The notes below the pieces were generated by a model that saw nothing but the letters and a program-made list of their open reading frames with translations, ran no database searches and had not been told where the DNA came from. A stretch of 6,613 nucleotides of DNA from Chloroflexota bacterium (GTDB lineage Bacteria; Chloroflexota; Dehalococcoidia; UBA3495), in assembly GCA_022571575.1 (NCBI GenBank), contig JACZXN010000101.1:1-6613 (forward strand), read 5' to 3'. Of the stretch, positions 1 to 6,514 are shown in pieces. Positions within the stretch are counted from its first letter, which is position 1; every line of letters begins with the position of its first letter. Position numbers and translations under genes: made by a program.

Positions 1-140
1 TCCAGTTCGTGGATCTGTTTGACCGTGGCCGCCACGTCCCGGGTGTCGGTCTTGGTCATGGATTGGACGGTGACGTCCGCTCCGCCGCCTATCTTAACGC
101 CGCCCACATAGACCGGCTTGGTTACTCGACGTTTAATCAT
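1..140 (-). CDS. ispG: IspG (GcpE), 4-hydroxy-3-methylbut-2-enyl diphosphate synthase, N-terminal part
   Basis: The first 46 codons of the gene are present; the rest runs off the left edge of the window. The visible protein begins [20 protein letters not shown] and continues through [12 protein letters not shown] (residues 25-36) to VKQIHEL. The VGxVKIGG...VQSMTxTDTRDV pattern is the conserved start of IspG and forms the first strands of its TIM barrel. IspG is a 4Fe-4S enzyme of the cytosolic MEP isoprenoid pathway that converts methylerythritol cyclodiphosphate to HMBPP. Its Fe-S cysteines lie in the missing C-terminal part and cannot be checked. The ATG at 138-140 is preceded by a purine-rich GAGGAAAGAG at 145-154, which supports this start. 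It lies 205 nt downstream of rseP on the same strand. Dxr, an earlier enzyme of the same pathway, is two genes upstream. Confidence 0.93.
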   Translation of the reverse strand, partial: MIKRRVTKPVYVGGVKIGGGADVTVQSMTKTDTRDVAATVKQIHEL

Positions 141-144
141 TCCG

Positions 145-154
145 CTCTTTCCTC
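145..154 (-). promoter_or_regulatory. ispG ribosome binding site
   Basis: The minus-strand sequence GAGGAAAGAG lies just before the ATG at 138-140. GAGG is 10 nt from the start codon and the AAAGAG part is 4 nt away. It supports the chosen start of ispG. Confidence 0.55.
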
Positions 155-180
155 AACAATCAGATCGAAGAGGTGAATTT

Positions 181-205
181 CAGGCGATATTACGCCTGGC
201 CAGGC
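181..205 (-). repeat. Inverted repeat and overlapping palindrome in the ispG leader
   Basis: CAGGCG at 181-186 and CGCCTG at 193-198 form a perfect 6-bp inverted repeat with a 6-nt loop. The right arm also belongs to the 12-bp palindrome GCCTGGCCAGGC at 194-205. On the ispG transcript the order is GCCUG, CAGGCG, a UAAUAU loop, then CGCCUG, so CAGGC could pair with either neighbour. The hairpin is followed by AAAUUC rather than a U-run, so it is not a standard terminator. A role is unproven. Confidence 0.4.
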
Positions 206-345
206 ATACCTCGCCATCCAAGGCGTGGGCAGACTAATGGTACACGAACGATGGAAAAGGTGCCAGAGCGATGGGCGCACCATGGGCGCGGATTGAACAA
301 AGCCGGCCCAGGAAACCGGGACCATGAGCCGCGGTTCGGGGAAGG

Positions 346-1674
346 CTATCCCAGGAAACTGCGGCCGTCGATCAGGCGGCCGATGTCGTTGACACTGACC
401 AGCACGATGCCTCCGATCAGCAACGCAAAACCGATCAGGTGCACCATGCCCTCTTTCTCCGCCGGTATCTTCTTCCCGCGGCGCACCCACTCCAATACCA
501 CGAAGAAGATCCGGCCTCCGTCCAGCATGGGGATGGGCAGGACGTTCAAGATGGCCAGGTTGATGCTGAGCAGGATGCCCACGCTCAGCCAGCCGACCCA
601 GCCGCCCTCGCGGGTTATCTCTCCGGTGATCTGGGCGATCCCGATGGGGCCGGAGAACTCGGGCGACGACCCCGCCCCAAAGGCCCCGCCGATGGCCTGT
701 TTGACCAGCACCAACATCTCCCAGGTACGGACGAAGCTGTTGGGGAAGGCCTCCCAGATGGGCTCGGACCGGGCGACGACCCGGCTGTCGTCCAACCGGG
801 GGATGACGCCCACCAGCCAGCGTGCCGACTCGGTGTCGAACCGGGGCCGCACGAACAACAAGAGTTCTTGCCCGTCCCGTTCCACCAGCATCTCCATGCG
901 GGAGCCGCCGTTCAGGTTGATCTGACGGACAAAATCCACCCGGTTCTCAATGTCATAACCGTTGGCCTGGAGGACGAGGTCCCCCGGCTGCACCTGGGCC
1001 ACGGCGGCCGCCGTGCCCTCTCCGACCTCGGCGATGAACAAACGCCCGACCACTACATCGTGAGGAACCATAAACAGCCCGGTGAAGATGAACAGCGGGA
1101 GGATGGCGTTCATCAGCGGCCCGGCGATCAAGACCAGGAAACGGGTGCCGGTGCCCTTGCTGGCCAAACTGCGTGGGATATTTGGATTGGCCTCTCCGGC
1201 CAGACGGACGAACCCGCCGATGGGCGCCCAGTTCACCGAGTAGAGCAGGTCGGCCAGGATGAATGACCCGTCGCCCACGGAGCGTATCTTGCCCTCGTGC
1301 TTCAGGAGGTCGGCTTCGCCGGGACGCTCTTCTTCCGAGTCATCCGCCCGCTCTCCCTTGGCGCGCTTCTTGCTGGGCTCGATGATACGGGCCACCAAGT
1401 TGCCTTGGGCGTCCTCGATGGAGCTTACCTTCACCTTCTGGCCTTGGCCCAAGTCCGATAGGCCGGACAGGCCGACGAACCGGGTGGCGCCGTCAACCAG
1501 AACCGGCGTGTTTCCGGTGTAGAAACCGAAAGCCCGGGGAGGGAACCCAACGCCGAATTCCAGAACCTTGACGCCCATGGCGCGGGCGGTGGCGAAATGG
1601 CCAAACTCGTGGATGACCACCAGGATTATGAGCAGTGGCACCAGAGAGCCGATGGCTATGAGGACGGTTTCCAT
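346..1674 (-). CDS. rseP: RseP-family intramembrane zinc metalloprotease (site-2 protease, M50)
   Basis: A 442-residue membrane protease. The first transmembrane helix (about residues 4-30) carries the zinc motif HEFGH at 22-26. The conserved GGFVRLAGE is at 153-161. A second hydrophobic segment, about 178-204, includes AGPLMNA. A single PDZ-like domain covers about 207-280, with PGDLVLQANG at 230-239. A GPIGIAQITGE segment is at 342-352. The third catalytic motif, NVLPIPMLDGG at 377-387 with D385 as the likely zinc ligand, lies in a membrane segment, and a last helix is at about 410-428. In the family, RseP cuts anti-sigma factors or signal peptide remnants within the membrane; the substrate here is unknown. 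Oddly, about 90 residues (54-143), rich in Lys, Glu and Asp, separate the HEFGH helix from LYSVNWAPIGGFV, where relatives have a short beta hairpin. The ATG at 1674 is 89 nt after dxr and has a weak GGAAA site upstream. Confidence 0.95.
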   Translation of the reverse strand: METVLIAIGSLVPLLIILVVIHEFGHFATARAMGVKVLEFGVGFPPRAFGFYTGNTPVLVDGATRFVGLSGLSDLGQGQKVKVSSIEDAQGNLVARIIEPSKKRAKGERADDSEEERPGEADLLKHEGKIRSVGDGSFILADLLYSVNWAPIGGFVRLAGEANPNIPRSLASKGTGTRFLVLIAGPLMNAILPLFIFTGLFMVPHDVVVGRLFIAEVGEGTAAAVAQVQPGDLVLQANGYDIENRVDFVRQINLNGGSRMEMLVERDGQELLLFVRPRFDTESARWLVGVIPRLDDSRVVARSEPIWEAFPNSFVRTWEMLVLVKQAIGGAFGAGSSPEFSGPIGIAQITGEITREGGWVGWLSVGILLSINLAILNVLPIPMLDGGRIFFVVLEWVRRGKKIPAEKEGMVHLIGFALLIGGIVLVSVNDIGRLIDGRSFLG

Positions 1675-1763
1675 GATTATTTTCCGTTAACTGCTGTGAA
1701 CTTACTGGGAAACTATCGGGAAACTACTGTATAGAAGTACGGGCCGAAGACCGCGGGGGATCT
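1675..1763 (-). other. dxr-rseP intergenic region with an 11-bp tandem repeat
   Basis: This 89-nt gap is much longer than the other spacings upstream in the operon. It holds the 9-bp sequence GGGAAACTA twice, at 1707-1715 and 1718-1726, inside two tandem 11-bp units (1705-1726). It also holds a GTTAAC palindrome at 1686-1691. A minus-strand TATACA near 1727-1732 is a possible -10 box, but no clear -35 accompanies it. An internal promoter or operator for rseP is possible, not shown. Confidence 0.35.
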
Positions 1764-2894
1764 CTAACCGCCGATGAGTTCGGCCGTCCGCCCCATGGCC
1801 CAGCGGTCGGCTTCCAAGATTTCCTCCGCCGTATCGCCGGGCAGAGATTCGTGCTCGGACAGCACCCGGTCGATGATCTTGGGTATCTCGGTAAAGCCGA
1901 TCTTCGAGTCCAAGAAAGCCTGGACCGCCACTTCGTCGGCCGCGCTCAACACCGCGGGATAGGTGCCGCCCTTCTTGCCCGCCGCGACGGCCAGGCCGAA
2001 GCAGGGGTAACGCTCCGGTTCCAACGGGTCGAAAGTCAGGGTATGGGATTTCTTCGTATCCAGCCTGGGTATCATGGCATTGGACAACCGTTTGGGGTAG
2101 AACAGCGCGTACTGGATGGGCAACCGCATGTCCGGTGGTCCCATCTGGGCCTTCACCGAGCCGTCTACGAACTCGACCATGGAGTGTACGGTGCTCTGGG
2201 GATGGACCACTACTTCAATCCTATCCCAGGGAACGTTGAACAACCAATGCGTCTCGATCACCTCGAACGCCTTATTCATCAGCGTAGCAGAGTCTATCGT
2301 TATCTTCTTGCCCATCTTCCAGGTGGGATGCTGGAGAGCCCGCTCCGGGGTGACTCCGTCCATCTCTTCGATGGGCGTGGTGCGAAACGGCCCGCCAGAG
2401 GCCGTTATCAGCAACCTGAGTATCTCGTTGTCCTCACCCCGCAGGCACTGCCAGATGGCGCTGGGCTCGCTGTCCACGGGCAGGATCTCGCCGCCGTAGC
2501 GCGAGGCATATTCCGTGATCAGGCCACCGGCCATGACGATGGGCTCTTTGTTGGAGAGGGCGACGGACTTGCCGGACTTGAGGGCGTTCAGAGTCGGCAC
2601 CAGACCCACGCTGCCCATGAGGGCCACCATCACCTGGTCCACGTTGTCCAGGCACACCATGTCTGCCATGGGGGTGAATTCCGGGGTGCGTCCCAGGCCG
2701 GAAAAGCCCTGGGCAGGCGGGTTGATGCAAAAGACGTGCTTGGGGTTGAACTCTTTGACCTGCTCCGCCAGCAACTCGACGTTATGCCCGGCGGCCAGAC
2801 CCACGACCTCGAACTCGGCTGGGAACGCGCGGACGATATCCAGGGTTTGGCGTCCGATGGACCCGGTAGACCCAAGTATCACGATTCTTTTCAT
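1764..2894 (-). CDS. dxr: 1-deoxy-D-xylulose 5-phosphate reductoisomerase
   Basis: A complete 376-residue enzyme, close to the usual DXR length of about 380-400. It converts DXP to MEP with NADPH and a divalent metal, the first committed step of the cytosolic MEP isoprenoid pathway. The NADPH-binding loop GSTGSIG is at 8-14 and the NKE motif at 115-117. The metal ligands appear as D141 and E143 in PVDSEPSAIWQ, with E211 in MNKAFE (206-211). TASGGPFR is at 164-171. The flexible loop HPTWKMG (189-195) includes W192 and M194, and HPQSTVHSMVEF is at 231-242. All expected catalytic residues are present. The ATG overlaps the cdsA stop codon as ATGA, and no Shine-Dalgarno is visible upstream, so translation is probably coupled to cdsA. 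IspG of the same pathway is encoded two genes downstream. Confidence 0.97.
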   Translation of the reverse strand: MKRIVILGSTGSIGRQTLDIVRAFPAEFEVVGLAAGHNVELLAEQVKEFNPKHVFCINPPAQGFSGLGRTPEFTPMADMVCLDNVDQVMVALMGSVGLVPTLNALKSGKSVALSNKEPIVMAGGLITEYASRYGGEILPVDSEPSAIWQCLRGEDNEILRLLITASGGPFRTTPIEEMDGVTPERALQHPTWKMGKKITIDSATLMNKAFEVIETHWLFNVPWDRIEVVVHPQSTVHSMVEFVDGSVKAQMGPPDMRLPIQYALFYPKRLSNAMIPRLDTKKSHTLTFDPLEPERYPCFGLAVAAGKKGGTYPAVLSAADEVAVQAFLDSKIGFTEIPKIIDRVLSEHESLPGDTAEEILEADRWAMGRTAELIGG

Positions 2895-3775
2895 GGGACG
2901 AACACCGTGGTTAGCAGATAATAAACAGCCGGCAGGGCGAACAACATACTGTCCAAACGGTCCAATGATCCGCCATGCCCAGGGATTATACTACCAGCAT
3001 CCTTAACATCCGCAATCCGTTTCAACTTGGACTCCATCAAGTCTCCCCATTGGGCGACTACGCCCACCACGCCCCCGATCACCGCCTGTTGCCATGCCGG
3101 GATCCCCAGGTCGAACACCAAGCCCAGAACCAGCGCGGCGGCCACGGCGGAGGCGAACCCGCCAATGCTCCCCTCCCAGGTCTTGTTGGGGCTGATGTTC
3201 GGGGCCATCGGGCGGCTTCCCACGGCGCGTCCCACCAGGTAGGCCCCGGTGTCGGCGGCGAAGACCACCAGAATGGCGAACAAGAGCCAGCTACGCCCCA
3301 GGTCTGGGGCCCTTTCTATCTCGAGGCCGGCGGGCCCAAAGCCGATAACCCCAGCCTCGGTTATCTCCCGGAGCATCAGGGCGTGGGCCAAGAAAAAGCC
3401 AACGTAGAGCGGCCCGCCCATCAGGTAACAGAATCCGGCGGGTAAGCTGCCGTCCCCAGAAACGCCGCCTCCTCGGTAAAAGGCGATGAACCAGAGCAGC
3501 GCGGCGAACGACCCGGCGGCAACCACGCCTCCGGATATGATCAGGAAGTTTTCGCGGCCGGAGGCGGCCTGAGCCCCCGCCAGCAGGGCCACCACCCAGG
3601 CGACTCCCAAGAGCACGGGCAGGGGGCCTACCCTGGCCGGTGTCATCCGGTAGAGTTCCCAGATTCCGGCCACCCCGGCCGCCAGGACCAAGGCGGTCAG
3701 CCATGGGGCTCCCAGCCAGATGGCGCCCACCACAACGGGGATTCCAACCAACGCCGTAAGCGACCGTTGGAGCAA
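2891..3775 (-). CDS. cdsA: CdsA, phosphatidate cytidylyltransferase (CDP-diglyceride synthase)
   Basis: An integral membrane enzyme that makes CDP-diacylglycerol from phosphatidic acid and CTP for phospholipid synthesis. The C-terminal family signature is complete at residues 249-276: SKLKRI, then KD at 258-259, HGG at 267-269, and DRLD at 272-275. DTGAYLVGR (175-183) and SPNKTWEGSIGG (195-206) are also typical. Several hydrophobic segments span the protein. No ATG fits the N-terminus. I chose TTG at 3773-3775, giving 294 residues beginning (M)LQRSLTALVGIPVVV, which matches how the family usually begins; an AGGG lies 9 nt upstream. The frame stays open upstream to a GTG at 4000, but that stretch is Pro/Arg-rich translation of the uppS 3' end and is unlikely to be real. 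It lies 17 nt after uppS and overlaps dxr by 4 nt. Confidence 0.93.
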   Translation of the reverse strand: MLQRSLTALVGIPVVVGAIWLGAPWLTALVLAAGVAGIWELYRMTPARVGPLPVLLGVAWVVALLAGAQAASGRENFLIISGGVVAAGSFAALLWFIAFYRGGGVSGDGSLPAGFCYLMGGPLYVGFFLAHALMLREITEAGVIGFGPAGLEIERAPDLGRSWLLFAILVVFAADTGAYLVGRAVGSRPMAPNISPNKTWEGSIGGFASAVAAALVLGLVFDLGIPAWQQAVIGGVVGVVAQWGDLMESKLKRIADVKDAGSIIPGHGGSLDRLDSMLFALPAVYYLLTTVFVP

Positions 3776-3784
3776 GAACTCTTT

Positions 3785-3788
3785 CCCT
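3785..3788 (-). promoter_or_regulatory. Candidate cdsA ribosome binding site
   Basis: AGGG on the minus strand lies 9 nt before the TTG at 3773-3775, in the short gap after the uppS stop. It is part of a purine-rich run, AGGAACAGGGAAAGAG. It supports the TTG start over the distant upstream GTG. Confidence 0.45.
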
Positions 3789-3792
3789 GTTC

Positions 3793-4608
3793 CTACTCTT
3801 GGAGAGCTTGGGAATCGTGGGATTGGTCTTCGAGGTTGAGGTGAGGGGTCTGGGATTCGGGGTACTGGTCTTCGGGGTTGAGCCCGCCGTAGCGGCGGCG
3901 GCGGCGGCTGAATGACTCCAGAACCTGCTCCAATTCGGCCGCGTCCAGGTCGGGCCACAGGGTGGAGGTGTGATAGTACTCGCTGTAGGCGGACTGCCAC
4001 AGGAGGAAATTGCTGATGCGCTGTTCTCCGCCGGTGCGAATGATCAGGTCGGGGTCGGGACTATGGGCGGTGAACAGATACCGGCTGAACAGCTCCTCGT
4101 CGATCACATCCGGACTGAGCCCGTCCCTGATGATGCGCCGGACCGCCTCCAGTATCTCGGCGCGGCCGCCGTAGTCGAAGGCCACGTTCAGGGTGATGCC
4201 GGTGTTCTTGCTGGTCAAACGCTGGGCTTCGGCCACGGCTTCGCGTAGCTCCGGGCTCAGGTTCTCCGTCCTGCCAACGTGGACGATGCGCACATTTTTT
4301 TTGTGGAGTTCCTGCGTCTGGCTGGCCACGGCCTCGGAGAAGACATCCATGATGCCGTCAACCTCTTCTTTGGGGCGGCCCCAATTCTCCGTGGAGAAGG
4401 CATAGAGGGTGACGAACCTAACGCCCTTTGGCTCCAGGGTCTCCAATATGCCCTGGATGCACCGCACGCCATGCTCGTGGCCGGCGATGCGCGGAAGGCC
4501 CTGCTTCTGGGCCCACCGGCCGTTGCCGTCCATGATGAAGGCGACGTGGACGGGTACGTTGGCGCCGTCCCCGAGGGGCGGTTGGGGTGGGGAAGCCTCA
4601 ACCTGCAC
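3793..4608 (-). CDS. uppS: Undecaprenyl diphosphate synthase (cis-prenyltransferase)
   Basis: It condenses isopentenyl diphosphate units onto farnesyl diphosphate in cis to make the C55 carrier for peptidoglycan and other wall polymers. From the GTG start it has 271 residues. The first signature AFIMDGNGRWA is at 23-33 with catalytic D27. FSTENWGRP is at 71-79 and FDYGGRAE at 144-151. The second signature, PDPDLIIRTGGEQRISNF, starts at 184 and runs on to WQSAYSEYY. The core ends near YGG at 240-242, as in relatives. A 29-residue acidic tail follows, made of two 14-residue repeats. I prefer GTG at 4606-4608, 4 nt after the frr stop with an AGG 9 nt upstream. An in-frame ATG at 4656 would overlap frr by 44 nt and lacks a Shine-Dalgarno. 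Its substrates derive from the MEP pathway served by dxr and ispG nearby. Confidence 0.95.
   Translation of the reverse strand: MQVEASPPQPPLGDGANVPVHVAFIMDGNGRWAQKQGLPRIAGHEHGVRCIQGILETLEPKGVRFVTLYAFSTENWGRPKEEVDGIMDVFSEAVASQTQELHKKNVRIVHVGRTENLSPELREAVAEAQRLTSKNTGITLNVAFDYGGRAEILEAVRRIIRDGLSPDVIDEELFSRYLFTAHSPDPDLIIRTGGEQRISNFLLWQSAYSEYYHTSTLWPDLDAAELEQVLESFSRRRRRYGGLNPEDQYPESQTPHLNLEDQSHDSQALQE
3799..3882 (-). repeat. 42-bp tandem duplication in the 3' end of uppS
   Basis: Two adjacent in-frame 42-bp units lie at 3841-3882 and 3799-3840. Across their best 32 bases (3809-3840 against 3851-3882), 27 match. They encode LNPEDQYPESQTPH and LNLEDQSHDSQALQ, after the conserved UppS core. The unit length is an exact multiple of three, so the frame is kept. 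Confidence 0.85.
3892..3908 (-). repeat. GCG trinucleotide run in uppS
   Basis: A 17-base GCG/CGC run encodes five arginines (residues 235-239) in the SRRRRRYGG segment near the end of the UppS core. An Arg-rich stretch here is normal for the family, so this is a simple repeat inside conserved coding sequence. Confidence 0.7.
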
Positions 4609-4612
4609 GGTG

Positions 4613-5200
4613 TTAAACCTGAAGTATCTCCGCCTCTTTGGCGGAACCTGTCTCATCGATCTGTTTGGTGTGACCGTCGGTGGTTTTCTGCAGTTGGTCC
4701 TGGGCGCGCCGGTTCTCGTCTTGGGAGATCAACTTGTCTTTCTCCAGCTTCCGCAGCGACTCAAGACCGTCCCGCCGCACGTTCCTGACCGAGACCTTGC
4801 CGTCTTCGATCTTGCGCTTGAGCAGCTTGACCATCTCCTGGCGTCGCTCCGTTGTTAGCTGTGGAATGGGCACCGTGATGATCGCGCCGTCGTTGGACGG
4901 GTTGAACCCCATTTCAGAGGCCATCAGGCCCTTTTCGATCTGCTTCATCGACCCCTTGTCCCAGGGCTGAATCATGATGGCCCTGGCGTCGGGCGCGGAA
5001 ATCGAGGCGATCTGCTTCAGGGGAGTCATGGCGCCGAAGTAGTCGATCTCGACGTTCTCCACCAGCGCCGGGGTCGCCCGGCCGGTGCGGAGCTGGGTCA
5101 GGTCACGCTTGAAGGCGTCCACGGCGCGGTCCATCGTGGCGGAGATCTTGGTCAGCACGACATCGGGGGTCAGATCGGTGTCGCCACCTTTTGGAGGCAT
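4613..5200 (-). CDS. frr: Ribosome recycling factor
   Basis: A complete 195-residue RRF. With EF-G it splits post-termination ribosomes in the cytosol. The tRNA-like helical domain is visible as DAFKRDLTQLRTGRATPAL (28-46) and the C-terminal helices from ERRQEMVKLLKRK (118-130) to the end. The invariant SVRNVRRD is at 137-144, with R142 matching the functionally important Arg132 of the E. coli protein. The central beta domain includes VEIDYFGAMTPLKQIASI (50-67). It is about 10 residues longer than the usual 185, the extra lying at the N-terminus (MPPKGGDTDLTP). The ATG at 5198-5200 follows the pyrH stop by 2 nt and has GGGAGGG 7 nt upstream, so this start is well supported. Translation is probably coupled to pyrH upstream and to uppS 4 nt downstream. 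Confidence 0.97.
   Translation of the reverse strand: MPPKGGDTDLTPDVVLTKISATMDRAVDAFKRDLTQLRTGRATPALVENVEIDYFGAMTPLKQIASISAPDARAIMIQPWDKGSMKQIEKGLMASEMGFNPSNDGAIITVPIPQLTTERRQEMVKLLKRKIEDGKVSVRNVRRDGLESLRKLEKDKLISQDENRRAQDQLQKTTDGHTKQIDETGSAKEAEILQV
4618..4620 (-). promoter_or_regulatory. Candidate uppS ribosome binding site
   Basis: AGG on the minus strand lies inside the last codons of frr, 9 nt before the GTG at 4606-4608. It is weak, but it is the only Shine-Dalgarno-like site near either candidate start of uppS. It favours GTG over the ATG at 4656. Confidence 0.4.
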
Positions 5201-5202
5201 AA

Positions 5203-6446
<1,244 letters not shown>

Positions 6447-6453
6447 TTAACTG

Positions 6454-6458
6454 CTCCT
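6454..6458 (-). promoter_or_regulatory. tsf ribosome binding site
   Basis: AGGAG on the minus strand lies 7 nt before the TTG at 6444-6446. This strong site at ideal spacing compensates for the weak start codon and decides the start of tsf. Confidence 0.75.
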
Positions 6459-6460
6459 GA

Positions 6461-6480
6461 TGGCCGGCCAAGGAATGGCC
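6461..6480 (-). repeat. Inverted repeat and palindrome just upstream of the tsf ribosome binding site
   Basis: GGCCA (6466-6470) and TGGCC (6476-6480) form a 5-bp inverted repeat with a 5-nt loop. The neighbouring TGGCCGGCCA (6461-6470) is a 10-bp perfect palindrome sharing one arm. On the transcript the structure ends 2 nt before the AGGAG of tsf, so it could influence ribosome access. No U-run follows it. Confidence 0.4.
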
Positions 6481-6494
6481 GTGGATTAATGACA

Positions 6495-6514
6495 CCGGAG
6501 GGTTATGCCTCCGG
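6495..6514 (-). repeat. Hairpin across the rpsB stop codon
   Basis: CCGGAGG (6495-6501) and CCTCCGG (6508-6514) form a perfect 7-bp inverted repeat with a 6-nt loop at 6502-6507. The loop contains the rpsB stop codon TAA (6503-6505). The transcript after the hairpin reads UGUCAUUAAUCC with no U-run, so it is not a classical intrinsic terminator. It could be a processing or partial termination site between rpsB and tsf. Confidence 0.5.

Larger units (their letters stand above)
141..345 (-). other. rseP-ispG intergenic region
   Basis: This 205-nt gap is the longest in the window. It contains an inverted repeat at 181-198 and an overlapping 12-bp palindrome at 194-205. It also has an 8-bp direct repeat, ATGGGCGC, at 271-278 and 282-289. 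No T-run follows any hairpin, so I see no intrinsic terminator for rseP. A TAATAT on the minus strand at 187-192 resembles a -10 box, but no matching -35 is visible at the usual distance. An ispG promoter here is therefore possible but unproven. Confidence 0.5.

Noticed and set aside
181..198. Intrinsic terminator after rseP.
   Set aside because: The stem is only 6 bp and is followed by AAAUUC instead of a U-run.
137..325. A 62-codon minus-strand frame (ATG at 323-325) that fills the rseP-ispG gap and ends in an ATGA overlap with the ispG start; the frame is open further upstream to 490.
   Set aside because: No Shine-Dalgarno before the ATG, no recognisable motif, Trp- and Pro-rich composition, and the upstream part only shadows rseP. 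The overlap is suggestive but probably chance; conservation in relatives would change this view.
439..1266. A 275-codon plus-strand open frame antisense to rseP.
   Set aside because: Same reasoning: it overlaps a well-supported protease gene and its low-complexity, Asp/Gly/Pro-rich product looks like a shadow translation.
1851..2921. A 356-codon plus-strand open frame antisense to dxr.
   Set aside because: It lies opposite a clear dxr with all catalytic motifs. Long antisense frames are expected in GC-rich genes, and its His/Gly/Arg-rich product matches no family I recognise.
3776..4000. A longer cdsA starting at GTG 4000.
   Set aside because: The additional 75 residues are Pro/Arg-rich and come from reading the uppS 3' end in another frame. 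CdsA proteins normally start just before the first membrane segment.
4609..4656. A longer uppS starting at ATG 4656.
   Set aside because: It would overlap frr by 44 nt with no Shine-Dalgarno and add residues not typical of the family. It cannot be fully excluded.
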